The notes under the pieces were generated by a model that was not told where the DNA came from, did no database searches, and saw only the letters and a program-made list of their open reading frames with translations. 64,000 nt of DNA, from positions 124,001-188,000 of the forward strand of contig NZ_PPFD01000005.1 of assembly GCF_009653635.1 (NCBI RefSeq), given 5' to 3'. Shown here in pieces: positions 63,635 through 64,000 of this stretch (positions are counted from its first letter, which is position 1; each line of letters begins with the position of its first letter). The position numbers and the translations under genes were made by a program. This DNA comes from Endozoicomonas sp. OPT23 (GTDB lineage: Bacteria > Pseudomonadota > Gammaproteobacteria > Pseudomonadales > Endozoicomonadaceae).

Positions 63635-64000
63635 ATGTTTATGTATTTTAACGTCGAATATTACTTCATGATGATTCGACGGATCTGGGGTCAGAAACAA
63701 TGGCCTGGTCGTAGAAAACTGTTACTCCGTCTAATGGTGATTGTGCCACTGACGTATCTTTTCCATTCGGTATTTTTCTTTTTGGATAAAATTCTATTTC
63801 CAAAACTCTGGTTTACCAAAATTGAAAAGCCGGTATTTATTGTCGGGCATGCCCGCAGTGGTACCACGCTGATTCAACGTCTGATGGCTTATGATGAAGA
63901 CCGTTTCAGTTATTTCCTGTACTGGGAAATGTTCTTTCCTTCCCTGCTGCAGAAGAAACTGATTCGCTGGTTTGGTGTACTGGATCGTAAGCTGCTGGGC
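63635..64000 (+). CDS. Sulfotransferase-family protein (C-terminus outside window)
   Basis: At least 122 residues, open at the right edge. Residues about 30-50 are a membrane helix (LMVIVPLTYLFHSVFFFL). FIVGHARSGTTLIQRL (68-83) is the PAPS 5-prime-phosphosulfate-binding loop of sulfotransferases. A second ATG at 63641 is possible; AAGG is 9 nt before the first. Presence next to SDRs suggests a membrane-linked lipid or steroid sulfonation step, which is inference. Confidence 0.8.
   Translation, partial: MFMYFNVEYYFMMIRRIWGQKQWPGRRKLLLRLMVIVPLTYLFHSVFFFLDKILFPKLWFTKIEKPVFIVGHARSGTTLIQRLMAYDEDRFSYFLYWEMFFPSLLQKKLIRWFGVLDRKLLG

Noticed and set aside
1-64000. tRNA, rRNA or CRISPR array
   Set aside because: No cloverleaf-type sequence with a TTCRA loop and CCA end, no rRNA-like tract, and no regularly spaced repeat array was seen on reading both strands; a dedicated scan was not possible.

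Overview
The window reads as chromosomal DNA of a marine gammaproteobacterium. Housekeeping genes (purL, tadA, sbcB, sodB, aspA, class II DAHP synthase) are mixed with a Ysc-order type III secretion operon, very large coiled-coil proteins and a lipid or steroid-type catabolic cluster. That mix suggests a host-associated Oceanospirillales, perhaps an Endozoicomonas relative. This placement is inference from gene content; no rRNA is present.

Layout. 1-6.1 kb: a partial Tsx/OmpK channel, an M32 carboxypeptidase, class II DAHP synthase, a small ACT-like gene behind an attenuator-like leader, a mercaptopyruvate sulfurtransferase and a small anchored acidic protein. 6.3-10.1 kb: a four-gene operon (polyprenyl-phosphate sugar synthase, GtrA-like protein, YdjC/NaxD-like deacetylase, ArnT-like transferase) that looks like an amino-sugar envelope or lipid A modification pathway. 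10.1-15.4 kb: slyB-like lipoprotein, purL and tadA. 15.6-22.9 kb: a CesT-type chaperone followed by sctN-O-P-Q-R-S-T-U. 22.9-29.3 kb: an Amt/histidine kinase/receiver fusion split by three one-base deletions, aspA, a FixJ-type regulator and a pseudo-receiver. 29.3-48.2 kb (minus strand): sbcB, yigZ, a PilZ protein, a roughly 3,900-residue coiled-coil protein with an SF2 helicase-like C-terminal part, an 819-residue coiled-coil protein, a lipoprotein and a membrane-anchored coiled-coil protein. 48.5-52.8 kb: sodB and several unrecognised genes, including a 58-codon gene. 53-55.4 kb: gltS and an AraC regulator. 55.4-64 kb: acyl-CoA dehydrogenase, TetR regulator, DMT transporter, a 469-residue orphan protein, two SDRs, a two-domain VOC protein and a partial sulfotransferase.

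The intergenic DNA near 60-64 kb is unusual. It holds a near-perfect 47-bp palindrome, two copies of a nested repeat with a conserved double-hairpin core and unrelated but self-complementary outer arms, a REP-like hairpin whose tip matches one inside the T3SS operon, and a 164-bp MITE-like palindrome. The strongest candidates for something undescribed are the giant coiled-coil/helicase-like locus (with a nine-G tract in its coding strand) and the covarying-arm repeats. No tRNA, rRNA, CRISPR array or intact transposase was seen.
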